A stretch of 64,000 nucleotides of DNA from Piezodorus guildinii (GCA_023052935.1 CM041297.1:93837521-93901520); one strand, 5' to 3'; positions 1 to 11,844 are shown, counted from the stretch's first letter. Program-made: numbers and translations. The notes: generated by a model not told the origin, from the letters alone.

Positions 1-190
1 AAAAGCCGATAAAAGAAACTGATTTTCGTAGATAATAATATAATAGATTATTTAATAAAACACATGTTTCTAATAAAATCCAAAGTAAAAAATTCTTTAA
101 CAATATATATCGTTTCTAAATTTGTTTAAAAATTCTTAAATTCTTATGAATGGCGGAGGTAAGTGAAAGTCATGTGTTGCCCGCACCAGA
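1..190 (+). repeat. Rep-A copy, 3' part, cut by window edge
   Basis: This is the right-hand end of the dispersed Rep-A family. It enters at the family's 'aaaagccgataaaa' block and runs to the characteristic end gtcgtgtgttgcccgcacca, here with one change, followed by T-rich DNA. The subterminal motif aggtaagtgaaagt is present. The rest of the copy lies before the window. It is non-coding. Confidence 0.85.
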
Positions 191-1162
191 TTTTTCTACA
201 ATCGAACAACCCTGAATTTGAGTTATCACTTGAAAGTACTGATCTTCCACGGATAGCTCATCGTATACAGTCTACTCTTTCGGCAAAATTAGGTAAAGCA
301 CATTCAGTATAACTGAGTAAGAAGCTGAAGTTGAAGCATAATCTAGATAGACTGAACTTCTTATTAAGATAAATTCATATATATGATGAAGTTATCTTTA
401 CGAGGCTTCGTTGAGTTACAAGGAGAAGAGAGAGAGTATAAAGGAATAACGCAACGGCTTAAAAGTTGCTGAGTTCAGTTGCACTTAAACACCAGCGGTA
501 ATAATCTTTCTCATAAACGTAGAAGGAGCGATTTATCTTTAAACGATGACTGTGCACCCACGAGTTATTGCAAAGATAAGATTTGATAAAAATACTGCTG
601 AGATAGCGTATGACAAATGTTTTGAAAGCGAAAAACAGCAAAAAAAAATTGTATCTATATAGAATATAAGAGGATCTTCTTAGAGAATAGGGCAATAGCA
701 GAGGGTGATAAGGAGACTGTTCCAACAGTTCATTCCTTACCTGAAAAAATAATAAGAAATTTTATCGTAATCTAGCTAAAAATTTTAAGATAGCCACAGT
801 GGTAACACTAGTGAGGATGGAATATGTGAGATAAAGCAATCGCTTCAGATTAATGGATCAGTATCTTAAATCATTTCTACAGCCAAACCCCATGAAGACA
901 CAATATAATCTCAGCAAATTGAGATGGTCAATAAAAAATATTCTAAAACGATTTGGTATAATGAAATGAAAAATAATTTTTATTCTGGAACGTTTTGTCC
1001 CATAAGAATAATATACAGTGAACATGGGAAGTCCAATTTGTCTGGCTTTATTTGGTACATAATTATTTAGTCGAGCAAATTATATGAAGTTAATATGAAT
1101 AAAAGATAAAAATATGAAATGAGATTAGTTAAGTAATATCAAATTCTAAATTTATAACACGT
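191..1162. other. Unassigned AT-rich stretch
   Basis: I see no recognisable gene. Short open frames here have no familiar motif. A stretch near 975-1080 weakly resembles 2565-2620, which suggests an old repeat. Confidence 0.4.
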
Positions 1163-1250
1163 CTTACTTGGAATCTTCACACTAGACTAAAAAGACAAGA
1201 CGCTGCTCGCAGATACCGATCGTTACAACATTTACTTGACAAATTTTCAA
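1163..1250 (+). pseudogene. Jockey-type reverse transcriptase scrap
   Basis: The + frame reads LTWNLHTRLKRQDAARRYR and continues with SLQHLL. This matches the conserved segment after the Jockey reverse-transcriptase palm, where LTW.PH..LK is a hallmark. The same block is seen better preserved at 62824. Only about 29 codons remain. A Rep-A copy begins directly after it, so the junction is a truncation or an insertion boundary. Confidence 0.75.
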
Positions 1251-1790
1251 AACTTCTTTAGAGGAAAAAAATCCAAAAATTCGGTATTTAAGCCCTGTCA
1301 GACTGTTTCCATCAGCATAAAACCTATATGATATTGAAGCATATTAAATTTTAAATCGACATAGCGAGGTTAATCAAAATCATAAAGCCGTATTTGAGAA
1401 ACTCGTGAAAAATGCTTGGTATAAAATGGCTTTTTAGTTTGTCGATTTTGATCAAGAACTCACTGTAACATCTCGGACCTATATCAATTTTATATTATAC
1501 AAAGAAAGCTGTCCACATGGATGCTAAAATAAGACGTCTCTAAAATATTTTAGAGCGATTCCTAGAATTCTTAGGTAGTTAAATTTAAAAAAAAAAATAT
1601 ATATAAATTAGCAGATATATACAAATATATATTAAACATAGTGTATATATGGAATTTCGTTTTCGTTTCCGCGCTAGACTTACTACACAGGGAAGCACAC
1701 ACAGACCTTTTAGTGCGACTTTGACAATTTTCACGACACCAATACTTTCCCTTACTATATATTAAATATATAGGTAAGTGAAAGTAAAAA
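1251..1790 (-). repeat. Rep-A copy, interrupted
   Basis: This is a minus-orientation Rep-A copy. The body from 'atttaagccctgtcagact' to the 'catctcggacc' block covers 1251-1500. The left-hand end, with the CA-rich segment and the terminal aggtaagtgaaagtaaaaa, covers 1643-1790. About 140 bases of unrelated AT-rich DNA lie between the two parts. The other end of the family is missing. Confidence 0.8.
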
Positions 1791-2455
1791 TTAGTAGTAG
1801 TACTTTTGGAAGTGGCATAAATATCTAGGTATATAAGAGGTATAAAAATAGTTTTAATGGAAAACATGATGGGAAGATCAAACTTTTATGTTTTCTTTTG
1901 ATTTCTAAACCAATAAAGGGCCGATGAATCTTATTTAGGAAATAATATGATGTCATCTCAACTTGACTTACAGGAAGCTATAGGTGAATATTATGAAATG
2001 ATTCATTAAATATCTTGAATCTTTCCATTCATAATCAATCCGCGTGAAAATGAAAAAAAAAAAGAAAAAAGATTTAATGCAAGGATTTCGTAAGAAGTAA
2101 TTAACAGATAGAATAAACAATCTTATGAATTAATGAACGAACGCTTAATACAGAGACAATTTATGGGGTCTGACAAAGCATTGATAAGATTACTGAATAT
2201 GTTTCAATATGAACAATATTTAAAATGAAACAAACAAGATGGTTACCGGGGTAACAAAGAAGCGCTGGGATCTCTTAAGAGTCCTGGTTTGTCTACATGT
2301 GTGATTGCGACTGTAAAAAAAAATGTTCAGGAATTTCCGAAACTGAAGGTAAATATTGTAATACGTATGACTGAACTGATGTGTTATTTAATCCATAATA
2401 ATAACTATCTAATGACAGGTTTGATATTAATTTAGCTTTAGGCTAATTTCTCTTT
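1791..2455. other. Unassigned AT-rich stretch
   Basis: No gene, RNA or repeat end could be supported here. Confidence 0.4.
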
Positions 2456-2492
2456 TTGATAATGGCTGACATTTATGAGCCGAAACATCGAA
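2456..2492 (+). ncRNA. Decayed hammerhead-like motif
   Basis: The order TTGATAA, a GGCT...AGCC hairpin, then GAAAC follows the hammerhead layout (CUGANGA, helix II, GAAA). The first box carries two changes from CUGAUGA, so it should not cleave. It is probably a relic of a Penelope-type LTR like those at 21096 and 47113. Confidence 0.45.
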
Positions 2493-3340
2493 AAAAATTA
2501 AAATATTGTTTACCAGATTGACTACTCATATAATTATATAGAATAGAATATACAAAGAAACTTTATTCTGGGACAAGGTCCTCTAAGAATGACAAATAAG
2601 GACAAAAATAACTGCTACAACTGTCTAAAAACATTGATAAAACTGAAAATATTAATAATTATAAAAGTGGATAAAATTATGCTTAAATAAACAAAAGAGA
2701 AAAATAAAAGTAAAATTCCTGTTTTTTTTTTGTTTTTTTTTTATTGCGAAATATTATAATTTGTCACATAATGAACAGTAGTAATAGTGATGTAGTAAAC
2801 ATTCATACAATATGTACAGAAAATAATGATAAAGTCAAATTACATAAAATCGGAAATAAAAAAAAATTCAAATATACACAAGAAAACAACAATTAATAAA
2901 AACAAAAAAAAAATAACAACAAACAAATGAAAACAACAACCTGTAGTAGAGATAAATACAAGTTGGGAAATAAATAAAAATCATACAACTGCTTTCTAGT
3001 CTCATTATAATATAATAGAAAAAAACAAGGAAATATTGCCTTCGAATGGAATTCGAATGGAAAACCATTTCAAAAATCGTCTAGGTTGGGTACATGAGAC
3101 TGTGTAGTGATATCGGAGACAAATCATAAAAAACAATTCCTGATTCGTTACAATCTGTCCTCCCATACATTCGAACTTTGTATCAATGTATTGTGATAGA
3201 CGGTAAAACCGTACAAAGTACTTAATATAAAAATGACCACAGAAAAATAATACATTACTACACAGCAACTTAACCCTCCGGCTAAGCGAGTAGTCAGGCA
3301 AATGGGGTGAAATTTGACATCGATACAGTTTTCACAACAT
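2493..3340. other. Unassigned stretch with a short shared repeat
   Basis: Mostly low-complexity A-rich DNA. The segment 3029-3110, beginning aaggaaatattgccttcgaa, recurs at 57927-58000 and includes the later 'gttgggtacatg'-like block. It is therefore a piece of an unnamed dispersed repeat. No coding signal was recognised. Confidence 0.4.
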
Positions 3341-3605
3341 CTGTTTATTTATTTATTTAACGTCCCTTTATGCTGCTGTGACTAATCAGACGATGCTACA
3401 GTGGGAGTCCTTAATTTTTCCTATCCAAATTATCTAAGGATAGAGATCTTTAACGAGTACCTGACATCGCACAGGCTCGGGACTACCTTTTAACGTACCC
3501 TCTTTAATAACTAAGGATTTTTTACTCCCAGGGCCACCGGCGTGCTTGAACCCATGATCTTTGGCATAGGAGCTAACCACCATGCTACAGGTAACCCCAC
3601 AATAT
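3341..3605 (-). repeat. tRNA-derived SINE (family SINE-1)
   Basis: Read on the minus strand, a tRNA-like head with a B-box-like gggttcaag sits near 3543-3553. A body containing 'tgcgatgtcaggtactcgtt' and 'ggactcccactgtagcatcg' follows, and the copy ends in an (AAAT)n tail at the low-coordinate side. At least five other copies share this body (6296, 34405, 39271, 48350, 58432). No target duplication was confirmed. Confidence 0.75.
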
Positions 3606-4460
3606 CTGTATTTTAGTATTGTATTTAACGCTTTTATCAACTACACATGCCAATCGATAAAACTTGTATGACTAACACCGCGTGGGTATTGCAAACATTA
3701 TCTCCAATAATACCTTTCTGAGTGTTATTTACAAACAATAATGCTTTTATCGACTTCTAAATCTAGTTAAAGACCTAATATTATCGAATTGGGGATTTTA
3801 CGCTAAAATGAAATCATTATGGTGATCTCATATTTTAGTATTATTAATCAGTCATGAATCTTTGATGTCAATTAAATAACATAAAAAAATGATCACATCC
3901 AGAATAAAAGGGATATATAACACATCGCTATGTTTAATATGATCATTAGATCTGCACAGAACCTATAATTCCTCTGACAAGTATATAGCTGTTACTGAGA
4001 GATCACAAACAGATAATCAGTATTTTTTTGACTGATAATTGAATTGGCTACTCTTTGTGGTCAGAAAAATTTAACAATAAATATTTATATTTTTTATAGA
4101 TTTTGAATTGTACCATTTATACAACAGAAGTGCAATTTATCAAAGAAAGATTTGAGGTAATTAATTAACCTAAACCATTTTTAGAAATTCATTCATTTAA
4201 CTTAATAACAAATCAATTAATTTTATAAGTGTTTCTACCTTCAGAGAAAGTAAGTAGATGATCAATGATCATAATAATATTTTTAAAAATTCCCAACACT
4301 TTTCTTAAATGATTCACTGGTATTTAAAAAGCATGACGCCAGGTTTATAATTTCAGCGCACATTCCAGTCTCCAAGTGGCTAAGATTAGGAAGTAAATCA
4401 GGCTTCAAGTACTGTTTTATCAAACACCAACAAAATTTTTAATTTTTTTATAAAATTATA
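3606..4460. other. Unassigned AT-rich stretch
   Basis: Nothing recognisable was found. Confidence 0.4.
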
Positions 4461-4467
4461 AATCGAA

Positions 4468-4469
<2 letters not shown>

Positions 4470-4499
<30 letters not shown>
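4470..4499. repeat. (TA)n microsatellite
   Basis: A pure TA dinucleotide run of about 30 bases. Confidence 0.95.
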
Positions 4500-4503
<4 letters not shown>

Positions 4504-5859
4504 ATAAACAAAATGTTTTCAATACATGGATAAAATGAACAGTTTAATAACATAATATGATTTATTTATTTGTTTTTTTAGCGTATTCCCTATACAAATA
4601 GAGATGGCTTGGCACAGCATACAAAAATAACTTAGTAAATTATTTTGCAAAATACAATTATATAGATTAAAATATACATACAAAAATAAACATAATAGGC
4701 ATACAGTGACAAAATATTTTGCTATATAATCCCATTTTTTTAAATTTATAAATAAAAATAAAAAGTTGAATATCCTATAAATACATCCTAATATCCGCTT
4801 TATGACGCGATATGTGTAGATCTGATTTTAAGATTTCCAGCTACGAAAACATGTAACAATTTTAATTTTTTATTAGTTTATTCATTCACGATCTTTACTT
4901 AAATAAATTATGAACATTATTAGGACTTTTTTCATATTATTGTATTATTTATATTAATGTAAATTATAGGCTTGACCGACTTTAGGTTTTTACATCTATA
5001 AGAAAAATCTAACTTCGAAAATAATAACGATCGAAAATGTTGAGGAGCATTGTCTGGACGATATCGAATAGATTTACCAGTAACTATTTTTTTTTTTACT
5101 AATTATTTATTTATCATTCTTTACATATTACAATGTATATACTCCGGATTCATACCACTCAACTCTATCAATAAATAACTAATTATTGCAACTAACAATT
5201 AATAAATAACCAGTTTAATAGTTACGATCGAGTAGGGAAACAATTTCATCTATACTTTACCTACCAAATACGATTTTTTTTCCCAATAAAATAATTAAAT
5301 AAAAGACTATCGACAAAATCACCACTCACTCACCCAATACCACATCACCATTCTCTGAAGGTTACGTGATCGGACTTTAAGGAGTGCACTGGGAGTCATG
5401 AGATGACACAATGTGGCTAATTGGGCGGAAAGATGATTCAGTGCAGAATGTGGGCTACATCCCACACCTAACAACACGTTTAATTTACTCAAATGACGTC
5501 CCACTATGTCATAAGTTGGCAAAACAACATCGTTAAATTAGCTTAAACAGATTTATTACATTCTGTTTAATTTTAGTAAATCAGGGTACTAAATGCACGG
5601 CATAGCTCATTTTGATTATTCTGCGTGTGAAAAGCACTATAAGGAATGTCGTTAAGACTGCGGTTGACATCAGCATGAAGGCAAAAAGCAACGTCAGATC
5701 TAATTAGTTCCTTAAAGTAATTTAGTCTTGCTCTAATTATTTCTGACAGGGATTTCCTCACTATTAATGATTAAGTTTGGGGGAAAAGATTTATTAAAGT
5801 CGTGACCACAATAAAATCATTCCGTTAACCATTAAGATAAACTTATTACATTTATTACA
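4500..5859. other. Unassigned stretch
   Basis: AT-rich DNA. The open frames at 5319-5522 and 5573-5761 (minus) have no motif I know and are embedded in repeat-dense DNA. I do not call them genes. Confidence 0.35.
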
Positions 5860-6583
5860 GGTCAACTGTGGTTCAGTGACTAGTATATCACCCTTATATG
5901 TCCGGGTTCACGGCTTCTAATCCAGCATATGGCTTAGAATTTTTAGAGTAAAACATACTTGGTTATTTCGTCCTGAAAAGGGATGAAAAAAAAAATTGTT
6001 GAAAAAATAAACAAAATATATTTTTTTTATAATGTGTTATAATATTGAACACATGACTTAGGGCATAGAATGCTGTCTAGCATCGTCACAATAAGCGGCC
6101 CTTAATTGATTATGGATTTAGTATGCCCAAGGTCATGAGTTCATACCCGGTAGGCGGCACTAGGATTTTTTAAGGGGAAAAATGAGTTATTTCTTACTTC
6201 GAAAGGGATCTGAAAAAATGTGAACTTGGTTGAAAACATAGATAGGGCCTTCTTCCGTGTCTGAACCTCCAATCTTGTGCATAAATGGCTGCTATAATAG
6301 CCAGGTATCACCATCGGTGACCCTTAAGAGATTTATTACGTGGTTAAGAGTTCATACTATATTCTCATGTTCGCGAGTTCAAATCTTGCCGACGGCAATT
6401 TGGGATAATTTTTTTTAAGGCATTAAAAAATCCTTGGTGGTCCCAACCCTGTGCGATGTCATGTACTCATTTAAGGTCTCTATCCGAATTAAATCTGGAT
6501 AGACAAAATTTAGGACTCCCACGTTAGCACGGTCCTATTAGCCGCACTAGTATAAAGGGATGTTAAACGAATAAACAACAAGA
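5860..6583 (+). repeat. Cluster of tRNA-derived SINE heads, last one SINE-1
   Basis: Three tRNA-like heads follow one another. The first has A box tggttcagtga and B-box-like gggttcacgg (5867-5925). The second carries gagttcatacccgg (near 6135). The third carries gagttcaaatctt (near 6390) and continues into the SINE-1 body, with the tail 'gatgttaaacgaataaacaa' ending near 6583. The first two share a body containing 'gaaaagggatgaaaaa' or 'gaaagggatctgaaaa', so they belong to a related sister family. Confidence 0.65.
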
Positions 6584-6666
6584 TATAATAAAACTATTTA
6601 GTGTTTGATAACAAAACCTCATTAGATTAACAATATAAAATTATGATATTATGATATAAATAGAAA

Positions 6667-6787
6667 AAATTATGAATTATATTGAGGAAAGTGCGAGAAT
6701 GGAGTGGAATGTCAGCTGTATAAAGGGAGTAGAGGATAGGACCTAAGATACTACCTTGAGGCACTCCAGCAGATAGGGAAAATGTGG
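6667..6787 (-). pseudogene. Jockey reverse transcriptase fragment
   Basis: The minus strand reads AGVPQGSILGPILYSLYTAD, the conserved reverse-transcriptase block (GVPQGS.LGP) found just before the catalytic FADD motif in Jockey-clade elements. Only about 40 codons survive. The catalytic aspartate block and the 3' end are absent. The closest relative in the window is the copy at 42141-43259. Confidence 0.8.
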
Positions 6788-7551
6788 ATGAATATTTTGT
6801 TTAATATTAATTAATTTTCTATATGAATATTTTGTATTACTGCTAACAACGAAAGAATGTTAAAGTTATTAACTCTTTCACTCTCGGGAAATAATTTTGC
6901 AAAGGCACTTGGAGTAGCAAATTTAGAAAAATTTGCCATTCCGACTTAGGAGGATAAAATCTGCAAGGTGTTAAATCCCATTCAATGACATATCAATAAA
7001 ACGAGTTTAATTCAAATTGTTTCAGCTGTTTTTTTATCATTATCAACAATTATTATGAAAAATCAGTTACATATATTTCATATTGAGGATATAACATGTC
7101 TGTACCTATTTTAAATATGAAATTTTAATATTTTTGATTGCTGGAATAACCACACAGATACATACATCTTCATGGCAAAAGTTAAAAAGAATATTTCTGT
7201 ATTTGATAAATTTTCCTGAGTTAATGTTTCATATATTGGGCAAGTAAGAGTAAAGAGTGGTTCTGTATATATTAATAGTTGATATAAAAGTCTCAGAACC
7301 ATGATTAATAAAGATCTTAACACTATAAACAGACTCTCTCTCTCCCTAAAGGTCTTGAGAGCTTTTTCAACGAAAATGTGAACCACTCAGACTCCGAGAG
7401 AGATAAGCAGACAAAAAAAAAAAAAAAATTTGTAAGAAAAGAGATAGCTAAAATTCAAAGTACGATATATCGAAATGGACCTTAAGTCCTAAAATTGAAC
7501 AACTTACTTTTCTTTTAAGATAATAACAAATAACAATTTTTTTTAACACAG
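6788..7551. other. Unassigned stretch
   Basis: The minus frame at 7111-7386 has no recognised domain. An A-run lies at 7414-7429. Confidence 0.35.
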
Positions 7552-7748
7552 TTTTACTTTTTACATTAATTTACCTATTGGGTAGTTTCCCATGAAATGT
7601 CCGTTTTTATAGTTTCTGAAATACATAAAGGATTTTGCAGGTCTCTGTTGTTTTCTTCCGAATGTTTACATAGTTACTAATCCTCTACCTTTGTATAATA
7701 AACATTAACTTCCCAATCAATTACCCACTTTTTAGTATACCTCCAAAT

Positions 7749-8646
7749 ATGAACATGGAAACATACGATTTACGAGTAATATTTTTGTACGAGTTTAAAC
7801 TTGGCCATTCAGCAGCTGAGGCCGCTAGAAATATTTGCAAGGCGTTTGGGGAAGGGAGTGTTAATGAACGGACCATTCGCCGTTGGTTTACTAAGTTTTC
7901 AGCTGGGGATACCGACTTGGAAAACTTACCCCGATGAAGACCTCCGTCCCTAGGGACCTCCCTGGGGGGCGGGGTGGCCGAGCGTGTTAGCGCACGTTTT
8001 TGTGAGCACGCGTTGCCTAGCAACAGATAACCGAAAAAGGTTAAAACCAAATAATTACGAGTTCGACTCTCGTGCTGGGGGATTTTATCTCGGCATATAT
8101 CCCCCGCCCTCACCCCCTGTTCCGAGAGAACCCCCGTATAGCCTTATAGGCAAGGTAGGGGTAGACAAAAAAAAAAAAAAAAAATAAAAAAATAAAGACC
8201 TCCGTCCGTAATAGACAACGATGTCCTCAAAAATACAGGAAGGAAACCCCTACCAAACAGTTAAAGGACTCTCAGCACAACTAAATGCAAGTGCATCTAC
8301 TGTTTCCAGACATTTAATGTGTATTGGGAAAGTAAAAATGCTCGATACATGATCTCACTGAGCGGCATGTTTCAAAACATACCGTGCAAAAATTGAAAGA
8401 ACTGGACTAAGAAGTTCTTCCGCACCCACCATATTCTCCCGACTTGTCTCCAACAGATTACCACCTGCTCAGGAATTTAGACAACTTCGTCATAGGAAAA
8501 CTTTTTGAAAATGATGATCAAGTAAAAAGTGCCTATTCAGATTTTGTTTCACTTCAAAGCTGAGAGTTTTTCAGTTCGGGGATAAAAAAGTTGGTGTCAC
8601 GTTGGGAAAAATGTGTAGAAAAAGAAGGTAAATACTTCGAATAAAA
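7749..8646 (+). pseudogene. Mariner transposase pseudogene
   Basis: The first part (7749-7937) starts MNMETYDLRVIF and holds the paired-like helix-turn-helix typical of mariner N-termini, ending SAGDTDLENLPR. The SINE interrupts the frame there. After it, 8208-8350 continues with the GRPS/DND and TVSRHL-like blocks, with stop codons or indels. Coding then skips to 8378-8646, with the C-terminal block PHPPYSPDLSPTDYHLLRNL, where PDLSPTDY is the mariner signature holding the third catalytic aspartate. Intact mariner transposases are about 345 residues. Here the central catalytic region is deleted. It resembles the mellifera/cecropia side of the family more than irritans, but that is a guess. 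Confidence 0.9.
7950..8194 (+). repeat. tRNA-derived SINE inserted in the mariner (SINE-2)
   Basis: The head looks like a type-II (Leu/Ser-like) tRNA. It has A box tggccgagcgtg at 7975-7986, a long extra arm, and B box gttcgactc at 8061-8069. The tail is an A-rich run at 8167-8192. A perfect 13-bp duplication aagacctccgtcc flanks it at 7937-7949 and 8195-8207, so its boundaries are firm. Such elements are copied by a partner LINE's machinery. The identical duplication indicates a recent insertion. Confidence 0.93.
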
Positions 8647-9530
8647 TTATCTTGTTTTCATATCGTATTTTTAATAAAAAATCCTTTACCTTGAAAACGG
8701 ACATGTCATGTGACACAACCCAATATATATGGAATATATAAGTATTGCGATCGTGAAAATTTTGGAATTCCAGTTTTCAACGGAAATACACTTTTTAGGA
8801 TCCCCTAAGTCCAAATGACCAAGTCTCGCAAAAAGGTTTGTGTGTGTGTGGTAAGTCCAGCACGAAAACGAAGCGTCCTAAAATCGGCTAACAAGAAGAA
8901 CTACTTTATACCATGCATTTTGCACCTTTTTACGATTTTCTCAAAAACGGCTCTAACGATTTTTATTAAACTCGCTATATCGATGTAAACTTTAATGGGC
9001 TTTAGCATTATTTAGGTTTCATTCTGATTGAAATAGTCTGACAGCGCTGAAATGCCGATATTTCAAAACTTCTTCCTCTAAAGTTCCATTTATTTTGTAG
9101 TTGTTATAAAATTGACCATATCATCTGATTAGAATTGCTATAAAACCGGTAAATAAATAAGTTGAACTTATTAGATATCCAACTAAAAGAGAAAACTGCA
9201 AAAATATTTTTTAATGCAGTTTATTGTTATTCAACATAAGAACAATAATACAGATGGATAATATACCGTTGGAAAGCTGAAGAGTTTAGAAAAAATATTA
9301 TCTTATACATAATATTGTCAAAATTAACGGTGGATGATGAAAAACCGATAATACAAACTTATTGTCGTAGATAATAATATAATAGAGTATTTAATAAAAT
9401 CTGTGTTTTTATTAAAATCTAATGTAAATAATTTTTTAACAATTTATTTTCGTTTCCAAATTTGTTTAAAAATTCTTTAATTTATATAAATAATGGAGGT
9501 AAATAATAGTCGTGTGTTGCGCTTAACAGA

Positions 9531-10125
9531 TTTTTTTATTGTTGTCGTTATTTTATTATTATGTAACCATTATGAAAATTTATTTTGCTTGCAGTTGTCA
9601 CATCGAGTAATTTTAGTGCTTCTTTCCACTACCGAACTTGATCGAATTTAATCGGTACAATAGCTCGTAAACGTCGGCACACTCACAAACCGTAAATGCT
9701 CACCGTAATCATAAATGTTCCCATAAAACGTCAAGCTGATCATATGAATATTTTATGACTCCCTACTTGACGATATATCCTATATTCCTTATAAGGCTAA
9801 AGCTTCTTCTCTCAAGATATACACTCTAATAAGATATACACTCTAATAAGACATTAAAACCCTTGAATTTGACGCACTAATCGAGTATGTCGATAAATCA
9901 GTTTGATAAATAATCAGTATGATGTAAATATGTATAATAAAATTTTTAACCCAAAATATCAGTTCTCGTATTCTTCAGAATTTTCACGTCTTACGAGGTG
10001 TTAGTTCATATTCGCCGTACGTTTTGCATGGTATAGAAATCAATATTACATCACCTTCTTGAATAATAAAGAGGTGATAATTGGAATCCCAAGTGTAAGA
10101 AATAATACATTGATTTTTTTCATTT
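9531..10125. other. Unassigned stretch
   Basis: AT-rich DNA with a short tandem duplication at 9819-9855 ('atatacactctaataagac' units). No gene was recognised. Confidence 0.4.
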
Positions 10126-10138
10126 AATAAACTGATTG

Positions 10139-10679
10139 TCCGGCTACTTCAACACTTACTGGACAAACGCTCAAACCTTCCACTTTACTACAAAAGGCTC
10201 ATCTATATTACCATCATAAGACCGATATGGACCTACGGAGTAGAGCTATGGGGCTCTACTAAACCATCGAATTCTTCTCGTATCCAATCCTTACAATTCA
10301 AAATCCTTCGGAAAATCCTCAATTCTCCTTATTTTGTCACCAACAAACTCATTCATAAAGACCTTAATATTCCATATGTTGCTGACTTAGCCCGAACCAG
10401 GTACCGTTCCTTCCATGACAAACTCCATTCCCACTCCAATCCATTAGTTTCAATGCTTGCTTCCTCTTCGATCCCTGACGATCCTCCGAGGCGTCTGAAA
10501 AGAAGATGGCCACGAGACCTTCTAGTTTAAAATATTTTTAGAGTGCTGCCACTGGGTAGTATTTCTACATGCAATTCATGACATTTTTCTATTTTATCAT
10601 CACATTTACTTGATGTATTTTTGTAATACAGTTGTAGATATCAATAAATATGTAATAAAAAAAAAAAAATAAAAAAAAA
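10139..10679 (+). mobile_element. 5'-truncated Jockey retrotransposon with 13-bp TSD
   Basis: The insert begins inside the reverse-transcriptase C-terminal region, includes the stop codon and 3' UTR, and ends in an A-rich tail. The 13-bp duplication aataaactgattg flanks it exactly at 10126-10138 and 10680-10692. Five-prime truncation, A tail and a duplication of this size are the signature of target-primed reverse transcription. It is the cleanest LINE insertion in the window. Confidence 0.93.
10142..10530 (+). pseudogene. Jockey ORF2 C-terminus
   Basis: One open frame without a start codon. It contains RPIWTYGVELWGSTKPSNS, then RIQSLQFKILRKILNSPYF and, at the end, PPRRLKRRWPRDLLV before TAA. 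The WTYG.ELWG and PPRRLKRRW blocks are typical of the C-terminal tail after the reverse transcriptase in Jockey-clade elements, here covering the last 128 or so residues of a protein that is usually about 900 long. No frameshift is seen. Degenerate relatives are at 24770, 44866 and 62824. Confidence 0.9.
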
Positions 10680-10762
10680 AATAAACTGATTGAGTGTTAA
10701 ATAAATACATTCAAGTAACTGAATATGAATGCATATAAATTACGAACGAAAATTAGTTTAAA

Positions 10763-11844
10763 ATTAACTATATATAGTAAGGGAAAATATTGCGATCGTG
10801 AAAATTTTCGAATTTCAGTTTTCAACGTAAATACAAGTTTTAGGGTCATCTGAGTCCAAATAACCAAGTCCTGCAAAAAGGCCTGTGTGACTCTAGCGCA
10901 AAAACGAAAAGTTTTACGGAACTGAAATTTCATGTTTACGACCAATATACGCCCGAGATGTTATAGCAAATGTTTCAATAAAATCGGCTGACCGGAAGTC
11001 CTACTTTATCCCATGCATTTATCACCTTTTTACTATTTTATCCAAAACGGCTCTAACGATTTTGATGAAACTTGCTATATTGATGTAAAATTTAATGGGC
11101 TTTAATATCATGTAGGTTTCATTCTGATTGAAATAGTCTGATGGGGCTTAAATGCAGATATTTTAAATTTTCTTCATCTAAAGTACCTTTAATTTTTTAG
11201 ATTCTATAAAAATGATTATATTATATTGTTACCATTGATAATTAACACGTTGAGCGAATTTGATGAACAACTAAAGGAGAAAACTGAACAAATATTTGTT
11301 TATGCATTTTTTTGTGTTTTTGAACACAACAATAGTAATATAGATGTATAATATACCGTTGGATAGCTTAAGATTTTAGAGAAAATATTATCTGATTCAC
11401 GGAATTGTAAAGGGTAATGTAGAGTGATGAAAAGCCGATAAAACTAACTGTTTTTTGGGTTTCCGAAATGAACTATTCATGTTGACGGTGGCGCAACCTG
11501 GCGGCTTGTCAATGAAGCACAGCGCGATAATTTTGTTTTCGAACATAAGAACAGTAATATAGACGTATAATATACCGTTTGAAAGAGAAAGATTTTAGAA
11601 AATATATTATCTTATACACAAGATTGTAAAATTGAATAAAAATTGATAAAAAGCCGATAAAACTAACTGATTATTTTAGATAATAATATAAAAGAGTTTT
11701 TAACAAACCACATATTTCTATATTAATTCAATTTAATTAATTCTTTAATGGTTTCACTCATTTTTATCTCTAACTGTATTTGGAAATTCTTTAATCGATT
11801 TTAAAAACGGAAGTGAGTGAATGTCGTGTGTTGCCCGGACCAGA
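10763..11844 (+). repeat. Rep-A copy with internally duplicated 3' half
   Basis: It starts at the 'tatatatagtaaggg' hairpin, keeps the 'attttcgaatttcagttttc' segment and runs through the whole family body. The block from the 'gaacataagaacagtaatat' motif to 'gataaaactaactg' occurs twice (11293-11450 and about 11530-11670). The two blocks are separated by about 75 bases of unrelated, more GC-rich DNA (11454-11528). The right end cgtgtgttgcccggacca is present. The duplication suggests recombination between two Rep-A copies. Confidence 0.85.

Larger units (their letters stand above)
7578..8723 (+). mobile_element. Internally deleted mariner transposon
   Basis: The inverted ends are ttgggtagtttcccatgaaa on the left and, on the other strand, ttgggttgtgtcacatgaca. 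Both continue into tgtccgtttt. Each is flanked by TA (7576-7577 and 8724-8725), the usual mariner target duplication. The coding region keeps the N-terminal helix-turn-helix part, then jumps to the C-terminal part with the PHPPYSPDLSPTDYHL block. The middle, including the first catalytic aspartates, is missing. A SINE is inserted at 7950. The element cannot encode an active transposase. Confidence 0.93.
7552..9530 (+). repeat. Rep-A copy split by a mariner
   Basis: The first 26 bases (7552-7577) are a degenerate Rep-A start (ttttacttt...ttaccta). The element resumes at 8724 with 'tatatatggaa...tattgcgatcgtgaaaatttt' and continues to the family's right end near 9530. The mariner at 7578-8723 therefore entered at a TA inside the first bases of an existing copy. 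The right end is worn: the usual cccgcacca reads cgcttaaca. Confidence 0.8.

Noticed and set aside
7721..8113. 130-codon minus-strand frame
   Set aside because: It is antisense to the mariner transposase and crosses the SINE boundary.
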